DNA of 64,000 nt from Ilex aquifolium (lineage: Eukaryota; Streptophyta; Magnoliopsida; Aquifoliales; Aquifoliaceae), in NCBI GenBank assembly GCA_951799425.1, contig OX637401.1, positions 16,021,501 through 16,085,500 of the forward strand, given 5' to 3'. The translations under genes were made by a program, and so were the position numbers. The notes below the pieces were generated by a model, which did not search any database, was not told the DNA's origin, and worked only from the letters and a program-made list of their open reading frames with translations. Shown in pieces: positions 46,727 to 58,600 of this stretch (its first letter is position 1; every line of letters begins with the position of its first letter).

Positions 46727-48130
46727 TCATTCTTCGACACTACCATCTCCGATCTCATCCACAAAAGCCTTAAGATTCATGTCCGAGGACCCACCTTCCT
46801 TCACAGCTTCCCTCGCCAAATCCTTCCATTTCTTAGCATTCTCTCTCATCTTTTTGCCTTCAGCTCCGCTGCCCATCAAAAGCTCTAAGCACCTCTTGAT
46901 CTCCCCACCTCCGACTATGCCTCCACTCGCCGTCACCCTCACCCCTGTCTTCCAAACATCTTCGATGAGCTTTGCATTCGTCGTCTGATCTGTCCACTGC
47001 GGAAACGCCACCACCGGCACCCCGGAAACCAAGCTCTCCACCGTAGAATTCCACCCGCAATGCGTCACGAAGCATCCCACCGATGGGTGCGAAAGAACCT
47101 CCACTTGAGAACACCATGGCACTATCATCCCCTGTTGTTGTAGTTCTTCATAACGACTCAACTTTTCTTCTTCTTTTTCACCATTAACCGATGCTCTAAT
47201 CACCCACAAAAATGGTTGATGGCTTTCTAGCAACCCAAAAGCAAGCTCTTCCATTTGTTGCTTTGATAACACGGATATGCTTCCAAATGATACATAAACC
47301 ACAGATGATTCGGGTTTTGAGTTCAACCATTCGACATAATCTCTTGATTTTTGAAAGAGATCGCCTCCGAAGGAAGTGTCAGATGGATCTTTTCCATCCA
47401 AGAAAGCTGATGGGATTAATGGTCCTATTGCCTTTAAGTTGTATTTCTCAATAGCTCTTAGGGCCTCCATTTCCAAACCATCAAAGCTGTTCACAAGAAT
47501 TTTAGGGTTTGTTTCTTCATCAAGTACCTCTAGATGCTCCTTAAATGACGGGAGTGCAAAATTATATACGCTTGAATTTGAAGGGAGCAAAAAAGAGGGA
47601 AGGTCAAAGCTAGAAAGAGGTGGCAGCCCTGGTAATTCAATGGAAAATGAGGGGTCATGGCTATTATTTTTAATGGTATCATCATACCCATTGAAGTAAT
47701 AGTAGTAAATATCAAAAACGGTGGCTGGTTGAATCCAAAGAAGTGTGGCTGTAACGTGATGGCGACGCGCCACCTGTCCAACCCAAGGGAGAAGGGTGGT
47801 GTAGACCACATGGGTAAACGGGTGACCGTCGGCGGCACCGGTTGTGATGAGTTCTGCCACCGCTTGGGAACCACGTGTCCTCAGCTCAGACATGAAGTGG
47901 TTGACATCGTCACTATCTGTCCACCCATTGTCATAACCATCGGAGAAGGAAGCGATGGTTAATCCTCCCTGCTGCATTGGAGTGGCTTTGGCCATGCGGC
48001 GAACGGCGGAGACGCTGGTTATAAAGGTGACATCAACACCAATTGCCGCAATGCGCTTGACGAATTGCAACGATGGATTAATGTGGCCCTGTCCGGGAAA
48101 GGTGACGAGTAGGATACGAGGCTTCCCCAT
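46727..48130 (-). CDS. UDP-glycosyltransferase, UGT75-like (467 aa)
   Basis: An intact, intronless family-1 glycosyltransferase that would transfer sugar, probably glucose, from a UDP donor to a small plant metabolite in the cytosol. The N-terminus has PGQGHINPSLQF with the catalytic His at residue 16. The 44-residue PSPG donor-binding box lies at residues 339-382, with [10 protein letters not shown] and a final Gln (WTDQ), the residue usually linked to UDP-glucose use. The position where many plant UGTs carry the helper Asp reads HVVYTTLLPWV, as I know from UGT75-type enzymes. [10 protein letters not shown] and LPSFKEHLEVLDEE recall crocetin-glucosyltransferase-like UGT75L proteins. The acceptor cannot be read from sequence. 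The length is normal. The start is the only ATG before the conserved RILLVTFPGQGH. Confidence 0.93.
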   Translation of the reverse strand: MGKPRILLVTFPGQGHINPSLQFVKRIAAIGVDVTFITSVSAVRRMAKATPMQQGGLTIASFSDGYDNGWTDSDDVNHFMSELRTRGSQAVAELITTGAADGHPFTHVVYTTLLPWVGQVARRHHVTATLLWIQPATVFDIYYYYFNGYDDTIKNNSHDPSFSIELPGLPPLSSFDLPSFLLPSNSSVYNFALPSFKEHLEVLDEETNPKILVNSFDGLEMEALRAIEKYNLKAIGPLIPSAFLDGKDPSDTSFGGDLFQKSRDYVEWLNSKPESSVVYVSFGSISVLSKQQMEELAFGLLESHQPFLWVIRASVNGEKEEEKLSRYEELQQQGMIVPWCSQVEVLSHPSVGCFVTHCGWNSTVESLVSGVPVVAFPQWTDQTTNAKLIEDVWKTGVRVTASGGIVGGGEIKRCLELLMGSGAEGKKMRENAKKWKDLAREAVKEGGSSDMNLKAFVDEIGDGSVEE

Positions 48131-48242
48131 GCAGACTACACTTGATTTTTGTTTGGGTGGTGTACTCTAAGTGAAAGCTTGTGTTACTTTCGTTTTTGTA
48201 TGTTCCTAGTCACTTGGACGAGGTTGTGAGGGGCTTGGAGGC

Positions 48243-48250
48243 TTATATAA
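48243..48250 (-). promoter_or_regulatory. TATA box of the UGT gene ending at 46727
   Basis: TTATATAA lies about 115 bp upstream of the ATG. Nearby sequences (AGACTACACTTGA, GTGAAAGCTTGTG, GATTTGAGCTTA) recur at like spacing upstream of the UGT at 62838. Confidence 0.6.
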
Positions 48251-49409
48251 AGATTTGAGCTTAGGTTCTTGCATGACGTTTGACGTGACGAATTGGGGGT
48301 TGTTTTGCAGTTTGTTTCTTTTTATGGTTGTATAAGTATACACGGAAACATCAGTCTGATTTGTCTAACTGGTTCTGAATTATTTAAGTTAAACATGTAT
48401 GATGTTTATTTTTCAACAATAGACTTTTTCACATATTTACCGTTTTGTTCAATTTTTTTAAGAAGTACCTTATTTAATGATCTTAATTTGTGAATTTATT
48501 ATTCTCTGTCATTAAATTGACATTGAACCCCAATATTAATTGGGACTAACTATTAATTCAATAACTCTAATTCATTATGTCACCAAATGAGATCACAAAA
48601 CTTAGTACAAATAACATTTCTCTTTTTTTAATACAATATCGTAATTTCCACATTATTCAGCAAACTAGCATTTTTTTTTTTTTTTATTGAAAACGTGTTT
48701 CAACGATAAACTTTTACAATAAAGTTTGTGTTTCAAAAATTCACTTTAATTGACACTTTCATTTTAACTTGAAAGCATGCTTTCGAATCACGAATCTTAG
48801 TAGAAGTTGCAAAATAGGATAAATTATCTTGGTTAATTAAGCTGAGATATACACGTAACCGGAGATCTGACATTCATTTAGCTGATCTAGTATAATAATG
48901 TAGACGAAGATTATCCTGGCTATGCTGATGAATGGCATGAGCTGTATGGTGCATTCACGGTCAATCTGGGCATAAAAATCAAATCCTTTTGGTACCATGT
49001 GCAAGGAGGTCTTTACTTTTACCTAATCTCCATTTGTTTATTCAGAAAGAAATAAGTGTTTTGTATGATTGAAATTTAAACGTCATTGAACTGAACCTTA
49101 TCATGATCGAAGATGGTTGTCATGCCATTAGCAATATACTCCCTAATTGATTTAATTGAATTAAAGTTAAAAATTTCAATTCGATTTTATTATAGTATAC
49201 TCTCTAATTCAAAAATTGAATTATCAACTTATAAAAGTACGATAATGGTCAAAATTGATTTAATTTTTATCTATTTTGATTTAATGGTATAAAATTTATC
49301 CCAAAAAAATTTTCTTGCTCAAATTTTTTATTCTTCTCTGCATAGCTCTCAATATTAAACAACTCAACCAATATACTCTATAATGTTAAACAACCCTTTT
49401 CTCGATAGC
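48251..49409. other. Upstream region of the UGT, AT-rich
   Basis: This is promoter-distal and intergenic DNA. An exon-like island near 48900-48990 could encode VDEDYPGYADEWHELYGAFT, but it has no recognised family and no linked exons. Confidence 0.4.
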
Positions 49410-51016
49410 CCTTACTACAAGGGGTTCATCGTGAGGATACTGGTATCCCTCCAAATCTGAGTCTGAGAAGGTAATGTCTATGTTTAGGTGAGGCAACTTG
49501 GTCACGGTATATACATCCATTACCTCGTCAGCTCTAATTCTGCCCAGGTGAGCTTTCCTGGCTAAACTGAATTCCCCTCCTCCGGCGAATCCCCCTGATA
49601 TCACTCTGATCTCCCCCAAGGGTTGTTGATGTTGTGCAGAGACCTGTTGTTGGGGTGCTGGAGGTGGTGGAGCTCTGTTCTGATTATCATGTGTCACAAA
49701 GCGGTGCAACTGTCCTCGTTGAATTAGGAACTCGATCTCCTTTTTCAATTTGATACAATCATCGGTGTGGTGGCCATGATCCCAATGGTACTCAGAATAC
49801 TTTGTCGGATCTATTTTAGCTGGATCTGCCTTCATTCGAGTTGGCCACCTTAGGAACTTTTCATTCTGCACTTCATAAAGGATCTTGGATATTGTAGTTG
49901 TGAGAGGAGTGAGCTGCCGAGGTGCGTACCTCGGCTGCAATTCTGGCTGCGGAGGGCCTAAATGATCTCTGACATTTCCTCTTCTTTTAGGGGATCTGTC
50001 CCTATCTCTACCTTTTTCCTTTCTGGGACTTCGGTCCCTCTTCTTTTCTTCCTTCCCTTTTTCCCTCTTCGCCGATGAGCTCCCTACTTTAGAAATGAGA
50101 GTTTATTCGCCATTAATGTACTTTTCTGCCTTACCTAGCACCTCTTCCATGCTAGCTTACGGGTTATTTGATATGGAGAACATCAAATCCTTTGACTGTA
50201 CTCGTAGTCCAGCGATGAAAGCGGTGATGGTGAACTTTTCATCTGGTACGTCTACTTTCAGTGACTTTGAGTTGAACCTCTGGACGTAAGACCGTAGGTT
50301 CTCGTTAGGTCCTTGTTTCACATTCAGTAGATGATAGTTCGATTTTCAGTAGGTACGTGCTCCTATGAAGTGTGACACAAAAGATATGGAGAGCTCCTTT
50401 AAGGAGGAGATAGACGTCGGGGTTAGCCTATTGAAACAGGCTAAGGCTGGTTCTTGTAGGTATTGAGGTGGTCCATGGGATCTTTCGTCCCATCGAAGGC
50501 CTCCACCTGAGGCATTCTAAACATCGGAGGAAGAGGAAAGTGCAGCACATCAGCGGTGAACGAGGACTCAGTCTGTTGCACCAAAGCGTCCACGGTCACT
50601 GGGGTTTTACCTCTCACTGCCTCCTTCATATGGCTGAGCTCTTGATGGATGTCTCTAAAACACTGTTCCCAGTATTGTTCTCTTCTTTCCTGTGGGAAGG
50701 GAAGAAATTCGTTTCTCTCAGTCCCCACATTCTGGCTTTGAACTTCTTCGTTATCCCCGTTCCTGGGGAGTGGGCGGGGAGCATGGCCCATGGCTTGGCT
50801 ATGCTCACCCCCTTCGTTAACCTCCCTTAAAGGATCAAGATGTTGGCGTTCCCCTTGTAGGGGATCATTCTGGGCTGGTCGTGTCTTCTGTGGACCTTGC
50901 AAGAGCTTTAAAAGCTCTTTAATTTGAAGCAGTCGCTGGTTAACGAGGCAAAGGGCTTCTAGTTCGTTATTTTGAGGAGGATCCGCCATAGGAGGATTGT
51001 TCTCAATGGTGAGCAC
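49410..51016 (-). pseudogene. Decayed Tat-type gypsy gag
   Basis: The N-terminal part (51016-50441) reads through to MPQVEAFDGTKDPMDHLNTY. After a frameshift come FNRLTPTSISSLKELSISFV and LNVKQGPNENLRSYVQRFNS. Another frame (49940-49386) has SEYHWDHGHHTDDCIKLKKE and IEFLIQRGQLHRFV. This is the Gag of Tat/Retand-like gypsy elements. Stops near 50345, 50160 and 50095 break it. It truncates just after PHDEPLVV, before the protease. It lies inside its own primer site and LTR (51152-51751). Confidence 0.82.
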
Positions 51017-51151
51017 AAAGTCTTGAGGGTTTTCTTGTTGCCGGCCTCCTGCTAATTCTGCGTTCGTTGAGAATTCAACTGGCTTCTTCTCATATTACGG
51101 GTGGAGACCATCAATTACAGAAGGAGATCAGTATTTTTGCAACAGGAACAG

Positions 51152-51174
51152 TCGTTCCCACAGATGACGCCAAA
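51152..51174 (-). other. Primer-binding site of the Tat-type gypsy element
   Basis: The minus strand reads TTTGGCGTCATCTGTGGGAA, close to the TGGCGCCGTCTGTGGGAA motif of Tat-type elements. Confidence 0.75.
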
Positions 51175-51175
51175 C

Positions 51176-51751
51176 TGATGGTGTTCAAAATGGGATTGAG
51201 CAGACTAAATATTCTAGGGGATTTGATCTGAGCTATGCGGCTCGTTGGAATGATGTGATGATTCCCGGATGGTGATAGATTACACAATAGGTTTATAGTG
51301 GTTCACCAGCCTGGACAGCTCGGCTAGTCCACTCTACAATGAAGCCTTTTGCTCCTTGGATCTATATTGATGTATTTGTTAAGATTACAGTATTCTGGAT
51401 ACAATTTTTTGGTTTTTTTCTGGTTGCCTCGTAATGAGGCCATAGTACGATATTTATTGTCTACTGCCTAATTCAACGGGATCTGCAGCGAGATCTTTGT
51501 CTTCCATTCGCTGGATCTTCCTTGATTTTAGGAGATGATCTTGGACAGTTGAGAGTTTTGTGCCTTGACTATAGCTTGCTGTACCAGAGGGGATGCCCCC
51601 TGGTAGCCAGCTGTCTTCTTCTCCTTTCCTTCATTACACAATCTGAGGAAGATCCGAGGTCTAGACTTCGGAGATCTGGATTCATTAGCTGACCTCCCCT
51701 CCTGACCTCACTTCTCGAACTCGTACTTGAAATTCTTTCTATATATCATCA
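51176..51751 (-). repeat. 5' LTR of the Tat-type gypsy element (576 bp)
   Basis: It runs TGATGGTGTT to TATATCATCA with the short inverted repeat TGATG/CATCA, next to the primer site. No second copy is present because the element is truncated at about 49410. Confidence 0.65.
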
Positions 51752-53847
51752 ATTCATCTGTTAAATATGTAGCTTACCCAATTTCAAACCATCTTCACGT
51801 AAGTAATGATTAAATAAGAACTCTTATACTTCAAAATTTATTTCCAAAAACATATTAGAGGTATTATATGCCTCTTTTCCTAACTACTCTAAAAGGCTCA
51901 CATTGTTGAAAAAAAAAATGCTAACAAGTCAGAGTGAATGAAAAAAGAATCCGTCATGATATTTCAGACAGCAAGGCTGGAGTTGAATGAGCAAATAATC
52001 TATATATTAACTCATATATCAAGGCTTTGAGTTGTTAATACTTGGAGATCTCAAGTTTGAATTTTGAAAAAAAATATATAATAATTGACTTGAAATATGT
52101 AATTTGCATATAATTAATTTTGCCAAAGCAAAATTAATTATTCTGATTTTATTTAAGAGCAATGTAATGAGACCTTAAAAATAACTTAATTTGTTGATAC
52201 AATGATGTGATCAGCGATAGAGTCTTAGTGAAGATGTCCAACGGTTACGGTCACAAAAATAATATCACAGTCATATTATGAAGTTAATAAATTAAATTAA
52301 TTTTTTACATTACAATAAGATTGTCCTTTATTTTACAGCCAAATATTCAAAGGGGAAGCTTTTTAGGAGAAAAGATAGCATTCTCCTATGTGTGGAACTA
52401 ATTTACTCAAAAGATCATTCTAGTTTGTGATTAGGACAAGTAATGTCAAATTGGTTGTGAATGGGTCCGTTGTTTGCTTATCCAAGAGCTCCATGTGTTT
52501 CCAGCACTAGAAAGTAACCAATCAGGTAGCAGGGCGAAGGGCCCAGCATAATTAATTATAGGTTACTATAATTCAATGCTTTCATTTAAATTCATTATAA
52601 TTTGTTCCAACAAAAAGACTTCAATAAACTCGTTCATAAGAAAATATTTGTCCACTAAACAAAGAAAAGTTCTTGTCTATACATCAAATATTTTTCACGT
52701 GACAAGTATATATGTTTACCCGTTTCGCTTCTTGGCAACTGATGGCCAATTCGTCAGAATAAATTATTGAAATTTGGATGTAAGAATTAAATTAAAACTT
52801 TAAGAATTGTATAATTGTAATTAAAACTTTAAGGACAAAAAATATTAGTGCATACTTTGTGGGTTCTAAACTGTAATTTGTGCTTGATTATAATTAAAGC
52901 TGATGAATGAACGGCCCCGGCCCCCCTTCTTTCCTCCTCTATCTCTCTCTCTCACACACATACACACGCAACAGAAGTGGGAGACAAAATTTCATCATGC
53001 AATAAACCTGCACACAAAAAGTTCAAAATAGGCCACACACTTCTGTGGTCATCAGAGATCTCCTAGGTGTCCTAGTCTAATCTTGTCATTTTCGTGTTTT
53101 CAAAGGAGTAGACTAAATACCCAAAAAAAAAAAATTAGTATTAAAACTCTAAAATTTATAATTTTGTGGATATTTTTATAATTTTTAAGAGTCATTTTAT
53201 AATAAAAAATTTTATAATTTTTGAAATTATATTATAATTTTTATGGGTTCAAGTTATAATTTTTGTGGGTCATTTATAATTTTTGTGGGCTACTTAGGAT
53301 TAATCCTAAAAATTTTAGGATTGATTCGAAATAATCCATAAAAATTGGAAATGACCTATAAAAATTATAAATGAACAAAAATTATAAATAATTCAAAACA
53401 CTTGTGGGGGTACCGTAGACTATTCTATAAAAAGGAATAAAAAGTTACAAACTACAAAACAACTTCTTTCACTTTGTTACCACAAACGTCGTGTTAAAAC
53501 GTAAGCACAAGTCCGTGTTTAACTATCCAAGCCCTTCACAAATTCACACATAGCTCTCAATTGCCTTCCAAGTTCCAACATCAACGTAAGTTACACAAGC
53601 TTTCACAGAAAGCACTCCAACAAAAAAAAAAAAGTTTTTTTTTGGGCAGTACCTAGGTTCAATGGGATTTCCAAAAAAAAAATATTCACTCCTCAATTTC
53701 GTTTTGGATTAAGTTACTATTGAAAAGTCAAAACAATGGGCATAATTAACCCCCTTTAAAATTGTAAAAAATAACGACAATGTCATCACCGAATTTAAAC
53801 ACTTATTCTAGAAAGCTACGTCGTCATAATGTATCTTCTTCTGCATA
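51752..53847. other. AT-rich DNA without recognised gene
   Basis: It contains a (TC)n(AC)n microsatellite near 52935-52970. At 53160-53400, TATAATTTTTGTGGG motifs are mirrored by ATAAAAATTATAAATGA around the palindrome AGGATTAATCCT, probably an old foldback element. Confidence 0.45.
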
Positions 53848-54128
53848 AACACAAATCGTCAGACAAGTACACTAATCGTCGGACAGGTACACAACATGTA
53901 CGCAGTAATCGCCAGACAAATACTCTAATATTCTCTATAAACACAAATCGTCAGACAAGTACACAAATCATAAGACAAGTATACTAATCTTCTCTATAAA
54001 CACAAATCGTGAGACAAGTGCACTAATCGTCAAACAGGTACACAACAAGTACATATAAAACATTAGACAAGTACACTAATCTTCTCCATAAACACAAATC
54101 ATCAGACATGTACACTCATATTTCTCAA
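53848..54128. repeat. Degenerate tandem repeat upstream of the UGT pseudogene
   Basis: Motifs ACAAATCGTCAGACAAGTAC and ACTAATCTTCTCTATAAAC alternate at least four times in units of roughly 40-110 bp. Confidence 0.75.
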
Positions 54129-54186
54129 ATTTATGCTGAAATTATGTGATGAGGATAAAATGAGTAATAAATATACAATAGCTGTC

Positions 54187-55553
54187 CAATCCCACCAACA
54201 CAGGGTGGTGCGTGGACTTCACATTCCGGCCACACTTCTTTGGGCTCAACCAGCAATTATTTTGGATATCTACTACTATTACTTCAATGGGCACGCTGAT
54301 GCCATACGAAACACTAGCAATGATCCCTCATTTTCCATTGAATTACCATGGTTGCCACCTTTCAGCTAGTGTTGATATAGAAGCATTCAAATGTGAGCTG
54401 AGGAGATGTGGTTCCAAAGTGGGGGCAAAACTCATCACCGTCGCTGCCACCAAAGGCCACCCATTTACCCATGTGGTGTACACCACCCTTATCCCATGGG
54501 TTGGGCAGGTGGCGCGTGGCCGTCACATTTCGACCACTCTTCTTTGGGCTCAACTAGCAATTATTTTGGATATTTACTACTATTACTTCAATGGGTATGT
54601 TGATGCCATACGAAACACTAGCAATTATCGCTCATTTTCCATTGAATTACCATGGCTGCCACCTCTTGCTAGTTCTGATCTTACTTTTTTTTTCTCCCTT
54701 CAAATTCAAACGTATATAATTTTGCACTCCAATTGTTTAAGGAGCATTTAGAAGTACTTGGTGAAAAACAAACCTAAAAGTACTCGTAAACAGCTTTGAT
54801 TCCTTGGAATCTGAGGCCCTGAGAGCTATTGAGAAGTTTAAATTAAAGGCAATAGGACCATTAATCCCATCAACTTTCTTGGATGGAAAAGATCCATCAG
54901 ACACTTCCTTCGGAGGCAATCTCTTCCAAAAATCAAGGGATTATGTTGAATGGTTGAACTCAAAACCCAAATTATCTGTGGTTTATGTATCGTTTGGAAG
55001 CATATTCGTGTTCTCAAAGCAACAAATGGAAGAGATTGCTAGCACGTTGGTAGAAAGCCATCAACGATTTTTTTGTGGGTGATTAGGGGAACTAGTAATG
55101 ATGAAAAAGAAGAAGAAAAGTGAAGTCGTAGTGAAGAATTAGAAGAACAGGGGTTGATATTGCCATGCCATGGTGCTCTCAAGCGGAGGTTCTTTCACAC
55201 CCATCGGGGTGGGTGTTTCGTGACACATTATGGGTGGAATTCTACGGTGGAGAGCTTGGTTTTGGGGATGCCGGTGGTGGTGTTTCCATAGTGGACCGAT
55301 CAAATGACCAATGCCAAGCATATTGAAGATGTTTGGTAGATGGGGGTAAGGGTGGCAGCGAGTGGAGTTGTAGTCGGAAGTGGTGAGATAAAGAAATGCT
55401 TAGAGCTACTGATGGAAGGTGGAGATACAAGCAAAGAGATGAGAGAGCATGCTCAGAAATGGAAGGATTTGGCGAGGGAAGCTGTGAAAGGTGGATCCTA
55501 GAACATGAATCTGAGGGCATTTGTGGATCAGATTGAATGTGCTGGTCATTAAA
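54187..55553 (+). pseudogene. UGT75-like glycosyltransferase pseudogene, inverted
   Basis: It is closely related to the two intact UGTs but on the opposite strand. It lacks about the first 100 residues including the catalytic His. The segment around [20 protein letters not shown] is duplicated 308 bp apart (about 54228 and 54536). LKAIGPLIPSTFLDGKDPSD and SKPKLSVVYVSFGSIFVFSK are intact. A frameshift near 55075 then leads to stops at several places, including one inside the PSPG box (FP*WTDQ, about 55290), which otherwise still shows [12 protein letters not shown]. It ends near 55551 with a TAA after VDQIECAGH. Confidence 0.9.
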
Positions 55554-56579
55554 AATTGTTCTCCATATGCCACATTTTGCTAAGGATTGTTGAAAAATGA
55601 ACTTCTTTTAGAGTTTATTATAATATTAAGGTGTGATGATACACAAAATCGATTATGCACAATCAAATCAATCGAATGTGTGGTGTAAAGTAATTAATGA
55701 AACAATTAAGCATGGCCTGCCTTTTTGACGATTTGGGCTCCACCCATGAACCAGGCCCAGGCCTAGTTGGATCTAGGTTTGTCATTTTCCCCCCGTGCCC
55801 CAAGCCCTAATAGTGATTGGGGTTGAGGGCATGAACGAGCTCCTTCATTTGGGTAGACCAAGGTATTTTGTTCCACATGGTGGCTTCTTTAGCTTTCTAC
55901 TCCATTGCATTTTTTGAAGCTTATTTCCTCATTTACCATTGCTAGACACCCATTGTGGTGAGCCACCCACATTTCATTACCTTCAAAACACCTCATTTCA
56001 TACTTGAGCTTGAAAGTGCCCTTAATCTTCCCCATTCCATAAGTAACAGAGAGAGGTCGAATAAAGAGAAGAAACATGGATCGAAGGAAGACAACGCAGA
56101 GGGGGACCATGGGCGAAGTTATGGACAAGGCCATGAGCACCTTGGGGAAGCCACATGTGTTAGGCAAAGCATGGGTGACGACATGGGTTGCGCCATAGGC
56201 AGCACCATGGGCAACCCCATGGCCAGTAGAAAGGATAGGCAAGGCTAAGCTAGCGACGTAAGTAGGCTGGGTGACACCAAAGGCGCGAGCGACATTGTTG
56301 GGGCTAGAGGCGACGCTGCTGGAGTAGGTGACGCAAGGGAGCTGGGCAACGACGCTGAAAGTGACACGGGGAAGCTGGGGCCGGTGGGCAGTTAGTTGGA
56401 GTCGACGGAGGGCAACGGGCTGACGTTGGCGTGCTGGGTAGCGAAGGCAGAGTCCTAGGACTTGCAAGGGAGGGAAAGAGTGACGCCTTTCGACCATGTA
56501 AGGCGAGTATGCTCGCCTTTTAATTGTTCCATTATCTTGGTATCCTTTATTTTTTTTTTTTTTTTTGACATTGGCGCCC
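55554..56579. other. Intergenic or transposon-derived DNA, unresolved
   Basis: It contains GC-richer sequence with repeated CATGGGC/GACATGGG motifs (56100-56230). A 245-codon minus-strand frame (55889-56626) has low-complexity composition and no recognised domain, and I do not call it a gene. TTGGCGCCCAATTTGATAAA near 56570 resembles a retrotransposon primer site. Confidence 0.35.
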
Positions 56580-57071
56580 AATTTGATAAAGGTATGAAGG
56601 TGGTTGTTAGCTACATCAGCGCTCAAATTCCTTCAGCGTTATTGCCCTGGCTTCGATGATCAACCCCTGGCACATTTAGGAGCTGTTGACAGTGATGGCT
56701 CGAAGGTAACCTCCATTTTCAGTTCTATAGAATGTGACAATAATATTGCTAGCATCGTATCTTCATTCTACATCCCTCCTGCTGTTACGTGTCACCGAGC
56801 CAAGAAGGACGAGTCGGCGTGTTATGATTCCTCTTGGGAGATTGTTTTCTATGAAGATATCATTGAGGCAGGATTAAAGTTTCCCATACCTAGACCCAAT
56901 TGGTTTTGGGTCACTTGTCGCTTGAACCGAGGAAGTTGACTCTGAATGGCTAGACGGTACTTTTGGCATTCTTTTCAATGTGGCGACTGGTTCATGGTGA
57001 GGATGTTTCTCCCCTTTTTAAGGAGTTCCTGGCGTTGTATGTACTTTTGGAGAATCTCGTTCCCCATCAGA
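56580..57071 (+). pseudogene. Transposon protein (PF04195-like), part 1
   Basis: Segments SSFYIPPAVTCHRAKKDESA, IVFYEDIIEAGLKFPIPR and, after frameshifts, FFSMWRLVHGEDVSPLFKEF follow the layout of the plant protein family labelled putative gypsy-type transposon (PF04195): an acidic block, then F.YEDxxxAGLxFPxP. It is frameshifted near 56905-56960 and interrupted by a CACTA element at 57072. It continues at 58601. Confidence 0.6.
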
Positions 57072-58597
57072 CACTACAAGAAAAAAGGGTTTTTAAGGCG
57101 GTAAAGTACTGTCATAAAAAGTCTATTTGCTGTCACAAATACTTTTTGTGACGGCATTGTGGCGGCATTGCCTCGCCATAATAAGTGTGGTCTCAAAAGG
57201 TTTTTACGGCAGCAACAGTCTGTCTCAAATAGTATTTACGGCAGCAAGATCCTGCCGTAAATAAGTTGTCACAAAAAATCTGACACTTTTGTTTTTATCA
57301 CGGCGGCAAAAGTGCTGCCTCAAATACCATATTTGGCTACCGTAAAAAATAGAAGATATATTTGTGACGGCAACGATGCCGCCACAAAAAAAAAATTTAA
57401 TTATTATAGACCGTTAATACCCTGTGCATATATACACTCCATACAACTTTTTTTTTTTTTGGTGGGGGAAGGAGGGAGGAAGGGGGCTTGAACCCTTGAC
57501 CTCAAGAAGACAAAGCTTTCACAATGTAAGGAATATCATTAGACCAAAGACCCATTGATATCCATACAACTACCCAAATTAATATATAGATAAACACAAA
57601 AGTAAATATAATCAACATTTTCAAAAACATAGAAATATTTTCATATCCAAAAAAACAATCCCACGAGTTAAACAAAATGTAAAGTATGCACTTTTATAAA
57701 ACATAACGATCTATGAGTACAAGAAATTAATGCAAAAAGTTGAACATTTTTTCCGAACTATCTACTCTCACAGTGACATCTGAAAAAAATATAAAATTAT
57801 TGTTACTATACTGAAATAATATTTATATACATATATACAATAAAGAACTAAAACAAGTTAGAATATACATCAACAGAGGGCCACGCAATATTTCTCTGAA
57901 CGGCTTGTCAAATTATGTAAATGACATATAAAGGAGTCATATCGTATACATTTTTTATAATTAGTTTCACCAATACCTAATTTTTTTATAATCGTATCGT
58001 GACGAGTTCACTCGTTTACTAAACATGTGGTTTAAGGAAGACTCAAACCCACTAATTTTATGTCGTGTTAACGGGTCGTGTCATATTTTGACACTCCTAA
58101 TTTTGATATAAAAACTTGACTTTGTAGAGTTTAATTTTTTTTTTCTTTGAACTAGAAATTGTCTTTTGATATTAAACTACGTAATTTTATAAAATATTAC
58201 TTGTAACATGAAAAATAGTTGTTGCCAATACAAATTTTTTTTTAGAGTTTTTTCTTTTTTAAACTATAAACTGTTTTTTTATTTAAAACAACATTTTAAT
58301 AATTTATGAAATATTATATACGACGGGAAAAATGGCTGCCATAAATATAAAAAATTATTTTGAATTTATAAATATTACTTGAGGCAGGAAAAATAGCTGT
58401 CTCAAATACAAATTGTTTTTTTGAGTTTATGACACTATTTATGGCAGAAAAAATAACTGCCACAAATATTAACACAAACACGCTTTTTGTGACAGCAAAC
58501 ACAGCCGCCACAAAAAATTGTCTCAAATACGTCTTTTGTGACGGCGAACACATCCGCCGTAAAAAATTTGTCACAAAAGCCCATTTTTCTTGTAGTG
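57072..58597. mobile_element. Non-autonomous CACTA element (1526 bp)
   Basis: The inverted ends CACTACAAGAAAAA and TTTTTCTTGTAGTG are flanked by the 3-bp duplication AGA (57069-57071 and 58598-58600). Subterminal zones carry repeated TGACGGCA/TGCCG motifs, different from the GCGACG family at 19327 and 38763, so it is a separate CACTA family. No transposase is encoded; the interior is AT-rich. Confidence 0.92.
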
Positions 58598-58600
58598 AGA

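Noticed and set aside
47530-47874. Open frames overlapping the UGT genes in other frames and strands
   Set aside because: These are shadows of the glycosyltransferase coding sequence. The same shadow frames recur at the paralogue.
48900-48990. Exon-like VDEDYPGYADEWHELYGAFT stretch as a gene
   Set aside because: No linked exon, no start or stop context and no recognised family, so it is too short to support.
55889-56626. 245-codon minus-strand reading frame as a gene
   Set aside because: Composition is low-complexity (Ala/His/Val/Pro-rich, arising from repeated CATGGGC motifs), with no domain, no splice structure and no promoter. It overlaps transposon-derived DNA.
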